From contig NZ_JALHLF010000017.1 of the NCBI RefSeq assembly GCF_022832435.1, positions 1-56,075 on the forward strand: DNA of 56,075 nucleotides, read 5' to 3'. This DNA comes from Novosphingobium organovorum. GTDB taxonomy: Bacteria > Pseudomonadota > Alphaproteobacteria > Sphingomonadales > Sphingomonadaceae. The translations under genes were made by a program, and so were the position numbers. The notes beneath the pieces are model-generated. The model had not been told where the DNA came from. It ran no database searches and saw nothing but the letters and a program-made list of their open reading frames with translations. Positions 51,285 to 56,075 of this stretch are shown one piece after another; position 1 is the first letter of the stretch, and each line of letters starts with the position of its first letter.

Positions 51285-53212
51285 TCAGCCTCTCAAGTCG
51301 TCGAGAAATTCACTCCCAGGATCGATACCAACAACAAGCAAGCGATCGCGCGCTCTCGTACATGCCACGTAAAGCAGATGGCGTTCCGTTTCGTATGCCG
51401 CTTCCAAATCGGCGACGTCCCCGACAGCTGCGAGACGAGCAGGGTCGGGAACTACGTCCTCGTCACAGGCGATGACTGCGACTGCACGAAACTCCAGGCC
51501 CTTGGCGTCGTGCATGGTAACGATCCTGACGCCGTCACCAGCGCGCGGATCGCAGCCTGCTTGACGAACGGCATCGCGAGCGCGCCCAAGTTGCTGGTCG
51601 CCCCTGACAAGAACGCCAATATCGGCTTGGTCGATGCCGTCGGCCTGGCATGAAGCAAGGAATTTGCTCAGCAACTCCTGCTCTTCCTCATCGTCCGCGA
51701 CCAATGCGATCTCCGGAACCGGCCCATCGAAGACCGACACCGTGCCACGGCGCCCTTCTTCCACGCCGTCCATGTCCACGATAGCCGGGGGCAGCAGCCT
51801 ATCCGCGAGACTGCGGATCTGGTGTGAGGTTCGGTAGTTCACCTTGAGTGCGTGACTGCGACCGCGAATGTCGAGGCCGAGCTTCGTCCAACTGAACGGC
51901 AGGTGGAAAATCCGCTGCCCTATGTCCCCTGCGAGAAACGCGGCATCCGCTCGCACTCGACTAATCTGCCCCAGAAACCGAACCTGCGCGACAGAAAGAT
52001 CCTGCGCCTCATCGACGACGACGTGCGTGAAGTCCGGATTACCGCCAGCAGCCAGCCACGCGCCCATCCGCGCATAAATCTGCGCCCAGGTCATGGCTCC
52101 GCGCTGTTTCAGACGTTCACGAACGAACTGGAACACGGCCCACGCAGCGTCCCGCTGCTGAACGCCTAGCCGAGTGCGTCGCCCGATGCGGGGGACAACG
52201 GCGTAGCCTTCGCCTGTTTCCACATTCCAGGCATCGATCACCTCGTCCCATTCTTCGGTGAGGAAGTCCGCGGTCATCCCGTCGCCCAGACCAGCCTTCT
52301 TCGCATCTGCGATGGCAGAACGGATCAAGGCACGATTGGCCACGTTGGGCTGACCGAATTGCGCGGTGTGAAGGTCAAACACCGCCTGGTCCAAAGTGCG
52401 CACGGTAATCCGGTCGCGAACTTGCGGTTCTGCTTCGGTCAGGATGTCACGTTTACGAGCCAGGGCCGCAGCCAGGGGCTTGGAAAATGTCGTCAGTAGC
52501 ACCTGGGCGCCAACGTCTTCACGGGCGATGTGCGCAGCCCGATGAAGGGCGACGATCGTTTTCCCGGTCCCGGCCGACCCCGTGACCCGAGCTGGCCCGG
52601 ACCATTCCCGTTCAGCCAGAGCACGCTGCGCTGGGTGCAGGAACACGGCCCACTTCTCGAACGGCTGATCCAGCGCGGCCTGTAGTTCCTCCAGGTTATC
52701 GACCACACGGAAGCGCCGCTGCGCGTCGGGATGTGCGAATGGGTCTGCGCCCGGCAGAGCCTTGAGCGCAATGTGGTCCTCCAGCCGCCCCCCGGTCAGG
52801 AAGTCCAGCAGCGCTTCCGCGGCCTCGCCGGGCAAGCTGGCGAAGAGGCCATCAACACTAGCCTCCTCTGCCTGACGGACAGGCTCCAGCCAGTCGCGAG
52901 GGACGCCGACGTCAAGCAGTTGATCATCGCTCAGACTGGTGAAGGGCCTGGTGACCGGAAGCGGCTCTGGCTGATGATCAACGACCTTCTCGGTGTAAAC
53001 GAGACGCTCTTCAACGCGCTCAACCACTTCGACGATCTGCATGGCGCCTGTGCGCTCATGCTGGACCAGACGCTTGCGCTCGGCCCAGCGATAGGCGTCG
53101 TCGTGATGACCGACATAGGCCAACAGCGTGCGCTCTCCATCCTTGTGGAGAACGATCCGCAGGTCTTGGCTAACACGAGCCGTCCAGAAACCCGGCGCCG
53201 CCTCAACCTTAT
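51285..53212 (-). pseudogene. UvrD/Rep-type helicase, N-terminus lost
   Basis: About 640 residues of a superfamily 1 helicase are intact: Walker A GSAGTGKTIVAL, VVDEAQDLSVAQ, GDIGQRIF, KVNYRTSHQIRSLADRL, TMHDAKGLEFRAVAV and VACTRARDRLLVVG. The N-terminal part similar to RelE-like/helicase fusion proteins starts at HKVEAAPGFWTARVSQDLRIVLH. Upstream of about 53212 the frame stays open to 54026 but is antisense to the integrase, so the true N-terminus is missing. Whether the shortened protein is made is unknown. It might have been a defence or island-maintenance gene. Confidence 0.78.
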
Positions 53213-53936
53213 GATCTGGCACAAGAAGAGCGAAACCGCGAAGCGTGTCCGAGGTCGGATCGAAAAGATCCTCGGCGCCGCCACCGTTCTCGGGTTGCGC
53301 TCTGGCCATAACCCGGCTGCGTGGCGCGGAAACCTTGAGCACGTACTCGGGAGGCACCGGAAGGGCACGAAGCGGCATCAGCCCGCGATGCCTTACGCGG
53401 CGGTCCCTTCGTTCCTTTCCAACCTGAACGGTCAGGATGGACTTGCCGCCCGCGCCCTTGAATTGCTGATCCACACCGCTTCGCGCACTTCCGAAGTGCT
53501 TAATGCCCGGTGGAGCGAGTTCGACCTTGAACAGCGCATCTGGACTATTCCGGCCGAGCGCATGAAGGCCGGGAAGGAACATCGTGTGCCGTTGACGCCG
53601 CAGGTCGTCGAAATGCTCCAGAGCCTTGTCGGACACAGGACCTTCCTGTTCCCCGGGCAGTCCAACAGCAAGCCGCTCTCCAACATGGCTATGTTGATGC
53701 TGCTGCGCAGGATGGAGGTCGCTGACGTCACCGTCCACGGCTTCCGCTCTTCGTTCCGCGATTGGTGCGGCGAACGCACTGAGGTCCCGCGTGAAATTGC
53801 GGAGATGGCACTGGCCCATGAGGTCGGCAGTGAAGTGGAGCGGGCTTATCGCCGGGGTGACGCTCTCGACAAGCGCCGCAAGCTGATGGAGCTGTGGTCG
53901 GAATACCTGACCGCACGGGGGGCGACGACCGACTAA
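53203..53936 (+). pseudogene. Tyrosine integrase, C-terminal catalytic half
   Basis: From about 53203 the plus frame encodes IWHKKSETAKRVRGRIEKIL and the catalytic domain. Catalytic residues are visible as Arg in HTASRTSEVLNARW, His-x-x-Arg in VHGFRSSFRDWC and Tyr in VGSEVERAYRRGD. The family is the P4-type island integrases. The N-terminal arm-binding domain is missing, and the sequence upstream is antisense to the helicase. It reads towards the tRNA-Ser gene. Confidence 0.85.
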
Positions 53937-53968
53937 CAGCGCTAGCGCCACCAGCCATGATCGGGGGG

Positions 53969-53989
53969 CGACCCTAAAACCGACCCTAA
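53969..53989. repeat. Direct repeat, right copy (possible integrase arm site)
   Basis: Identical to 51257-51277. It lies between the integrase stop and the tRNA-Ser gene. Confidence 0.65.
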
Positions 53990-54102
53990 AAACAGGTCGC
54001 GGTTGCCCCCGGTCAGCGCCGAACACCTTCGGGCATCATTAAGCGAAAACCCAAGGAAATCTGCCCTTTTTCGGGCGATTACGAACAGTGCTGATCAGGT
54101 AA

Positions 54103-54193
<91 letters not shown>

Positions 54194-54344
54194 GCTAGAA
54201 GTGCCGTCTTGCGGGTTGCCCCGCGAGGTCTGGAAGCGGCCCGATAATGGAACTTGCAACGCTTGCCAAGCCCCTGAATCACAAAAAGCGGAACAAATTT
54301 CCACCTTGCTTGTCGCGAGCCCCGCACAGGCCTATATTGCAGGC

Positions 54345-54725
54345 ATGAACAGAGCGTCCTTTTTTTCGCCACAGGCCGGACGCGTGATCGAGGCGCCGCT
54401 GCGCACCCGAGCACGGTTCGCGATCGGTGACATCGTGCGCCACAAGGATCACGATTTTCGCGGTGTGGTTTTCGACATCGACCCCGTCTTCGCCAACAGC
54501 GAGGAATGGTACGAATCGATCCCGCTCGAAATCCGGCCCGAGCGCGAGCAGCCCTTCTACCACCTCCTCGCCGAAACCGACGATTCAAGCTACGTCGCCT
54601 ACGTCAGCCAGCAGAACCTGATGGCCGACTGCGAGGCCGGACCGGTCGATCACCCCTCGCTCTCGCAGATCTTCGAGGACTATCGCAACGGACGCTACCA
54701 GTTGCGACGCGGGCTCGCCCACTAG
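54345..54725 (+). CDS. hspQ: Heat shock protein HspQ
   Basis: A 126-residue protein with the HspQ/YccV core: ARFAIGDIVRHKDHDFRGVVFDIDPVFANSEEWYE and QPFYHLLAETDDSSYVAYVSQQNL. HspQ promotes Lon-dependent proteolysis and affects DnaA stability in enterics. The N-terminus is about 18 residues longer than in enteric forms. It is preceded by tRNA-Ser and followed by a strong hairpin, and belongs to the core genome side of the window. Confidence 0.92.
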   Translation: MNRASFFSPQAGRVIEAPLRTRARFAIGDIVRHKDHDFRGVVFDIDPVFANSEEWYESIPLEIRPEREQPFYHLLAETDDSSYVAYVSQQNLMADCEAGPVDHPSLSQIFEDYRNGRYQLRRGLAH

Positions 54726-54747
54726 GACGCGCGCTCGGAACCTTCCC

Positions 54748-54795
54748 CGACACACGAAGCCCCGCCGGATCGCTCCGGCGGGGCTTCGTGTGTCG
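54748..54795. terminator. Perfect 22-bp hairpin between hspQ and the ABC permease
   Basis: The arms at 54748-54769 and 54774-54795 are fully complementary around a four-base loop. It separates two convergent genes and probably ends both transcripts, although no long U-run follows. Confidence 0.8.
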
Positions 54796-54831
54796 GGTGC
54801 GCCGAGCGCCCCTGGTTCTCTCCTGCCGCGC

Positions 54832-55710
54832 TCAGCCCTTCAGCTTCCAGCCCGAGCGCAGCACCAGATAGACGACCACGGCCAGCACGGCATCGACCAG
54901 CGTCATGCCCAGCGCGCTGTGCAGCACGGCCAGATTGGTATCGCCGATGTCGCTTTGCCCCAGGAACCCGAAGCGGAAGCCCGAAATCACGTAGAAGAAC
55001 GGGTTCACCCGGCTGATTGCCTGGAAGGCCGGCGCCAGGTTGCTGATGACGTAGAACGTCCCCGACAGCAGCGAGAGCGGGGCGATCACGAAGTTGGTCA
55101 CCGCCGCGTTGTGATCGAACTTTTCCGCCCAGATCGAGGACAGCAGGCCGAGCAGCGCGAGGAAGACCGATCCCACCAGCCCGAACCACACCACCGCCCA
55201 GGGGTGCGCCACCGACAGGCTGACCCCCGGCCACAGCAGCATCGCGAGGCTGAGCGCGAGCCCGACCAGCAGCGCACGGGTCACCGCCGCTGCGACCATC
55301 GCGGCCATCAGTTCGGCTTCGCTGAGCGGGGGCATCAGGAAATCGATGATCGTGCCCTGCACCTTGCCCGCCAGGAACGAGAAGCTCGAATTCGCAAAGG
55401 CGTTCTGCATCATCCCCATGACGATGAGGCCGGGCGCCACGAACGTTGCGAAATTGACCCCCAGGATCATGCGATCGCCGCGCCCCATCGCCACCGTAAA
55501 GATGACCAGGAACAGCATCGTGGTGATCGCGGGTGCCCAGATCGTCTGCGTCTGGACCTTGAAGAAGCGCCGCACCTCCTTCATATAGAGCGTTCCGAGC
55601 CCGACCCAGTTCACGTTGTGAATGATCGGCTCGCCCTTCGCCGGAAACTGACGGGGTTGGATAGGCCTGTCTGCGTGCAGAAGGTCGGTCGAATTCGTTT
55701 GATCGTCCAT
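54832..55710 (-). CDS. ABC-2 type transporter permease
   Basis: A 292-residue membrane protein with about six hydrophobic segments. The start VGLGTLYMKEVRRFFKVQTQTIWAPAITTMLFLVIF and the motif FFYVISGFRFGFLGQSD near the end are those of ABC-2 permeases of the YadH/NodJ group, which export polysaccharide, lipid or drug-like substrates with an ATPase. No ATPase gene is in the window. The ATG at 55708-55710 is chosen because the upstream frame overlaps the gcrA start region and has no similarity. Confidence 0.88.
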   Translation of the reverse strand: MDDQTNSTDLLHADRPIQPRQFPAKGEPIIHNVNWVGLGTLYMKEVRRFFKVQTQTIWAPAITTMLFLVIFTVAMGRGDRMILGVNFATFVAPGLIVMGMMQNAFANSSFSFLAGKVQGTIIDFLMPPLSEAELMAAMVAAAVTRALLVGLALSLAMLLWPGVSLSVAHPWAVVWFGLVGSVFLALLGLLSSIWAEKFDHNAAVTNFVIAPLSLLSGTFYVISNLAPAFQAISRVNPFFYVISGFRFGFLGQSDIGDTNLAVLHSALGMTLVDAVLAVVVYLVLRSGWKLKG

Positions 55711-55804
55711 GGTCCGGCGACTATCGGCTGACGTTTGGCATGGCAAGCGCCAGCGTAGGATTTTCGGACGGTCGCGCGGCCGTCCTGTGAGGAACGGAAC
55801 ACGA

Positions 55805-56075
55805 ATGAGCTGGACTGACGAGCGCATCGAGAAGCTGACCAAGATGTGGGAGGGCGGAGCCACCGCCAGCCAGATCGCGGACGAACTCGGAGGCGTCAGC
55901 CGTAACGCGGTGATCGGCAAGGCCCACCGCCTGGGCCTCAAGGCCCGCCCCTCCCCGGTCAAGGCCAACGAAAAGCCGGTGCGTCCCGCGCCCGCCAAGA
56001 AGGCCAAGGCTCCGGCCGAAACGCCCGCGAGCGCGCCCGTGGCGAGCGAAAGCAAGCCGGTCGCACCGCCGGCCC
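55805..56075 (+). CDS. gcrA: GcrA cell cycle regulator, 3' end beyond the window
   Basis: The N-terminus MSWTDERIEKLTKMWEGGATASQIADELGG followed by VSRNAVIGKAHRLGLKARPSP is the DNA-binding domain of GcrA, a sigma70 cofactor that reads methylated GANTC sites in alphaproteobacteria. The low-complexity Ala/Pro/Lys linker begins near residue 50 and the C-terminal sigma-binding domain is outside. It is divergent from the ABC permease. Confidence 0.95.
   Translation, partial: MSWTDERIEKLTKMWEGGATASQIADELGGVSRNAVIGKAHRLGLKARPSPVKANEKPVRPAPAKKAKAPAETPASAPVASESKPVAPPA

Noticed and set aside
53213..54026. N-terminal 270 residues of the long helicase frame
   Set aside because: This part is antisense to the integrase catalytic domain and has no helicase similarity, so it was left out of the helicase feature.

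Overview
The window looks like chromosomal DNA of a sphingomonad-type alphaproteobacterium (Novosphingobium or Sphingobium-like). The grounds are the gcrA start at the right edge, the high GC content, a TonB-dependent receptor next to a sulfatase, and the run of aromatic and sugar catabolic genes broken up by insertion-sequence relics. This placement is inference; no rRNA is present to confirm it.

Layout. (i) 0-6 kb: the 3' end of a BNR-repeat protein, a flavin reductase, and a set made of an HpaI-type aldolase, a GntR/FCD regulator, an anion:cation-symporter-type MFS permease and a GlcD-like FAD hydroxyacid dehydrogenase. (ii) 6.7-19.2 kb: an aromatic-acid cluster. It holds IorB/IorA-type 2-oxoacid oxidoreductase subunits, a cyclase/isatin-hydrolase-like metalloenzyme, a MarR regulator, a bifunctional aroyl-CoA 5-hydroxylase (salicylyl-CoA or 2-aminobenzoyl-CoA type), a second MarR, a hotdog thioesterase, a fumarylpyruvate-hydrolase-like protein, gentisate 1,2-dioxygenase, a nitrilase and a flavin reductase. 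Aroyl-CoA, 5-hydroxy-aroyl-CoA, gentisate, maleylpyruvate, then fumarylpyruvate cleavage is a coherent route. (iii) 19.3-27 kb: sugar epimerase-like, MFS and Gfo/Idh/MocA genes, then an aromatic-acid MFS with a TAT-lipoprotein subunit and a GMC dehydrogenase. This set resembles glycoside 3-oxidation and deglycosylation systems. (iv) 27-34.4 kb: a DUF35 plus thiolase-like pair without the catalytic Cys, an acyl-CoA ligase, a TAT-exported epimerase-like protein, an acyl-CoA-dehydrogenase-type monooxygenase with an EthD-like partner, and a LysR regulator. (v) 34.4-47.7 kb: IS5, IS3, IS66 and IS91 relics around an arylsulfatase, a TonB receptor, an M20 hydrolase, an EthD protein, an ABM-VOC fusion and an IclR regulator, ending in a second BNR fragment. 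(vi) 47.8-54.2 kb: an IS110 fragment, a GH3 beta-glucosidase, two broken integrases and a UvrD-like helicase next to tRNA-Ser(CGA). (vii) 54.3 kb to the end: hspQ, an ABC-2 permease and gcrA, which look like core genome.

Three signals join these pieces. First, an AGTTGCATATGCAACT-like palindrome followed by a TAGGCYTAAA-like block lies upstream of the cyclase/ior operon, the hydroxylase operon, the gentisate dioxygenase operon and the Gfo/Idh/MocA operon, so the aromatic and glycoside genes are probably one regulon, perhaps for plant phenolic glycosides. Second, a family of six CTAG-ended stem-loop repeats is scattered through the window, and in three places its terminal CTAG forms the TAG stop codon of the adjacent gene. 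Third, near-identical BNR fragments lie at both ends of a 47.7 kb stretch, and att-like repeats of the tRNA-Ser 3' end mark a further small island, so the whole block looks acquired and rearranged.
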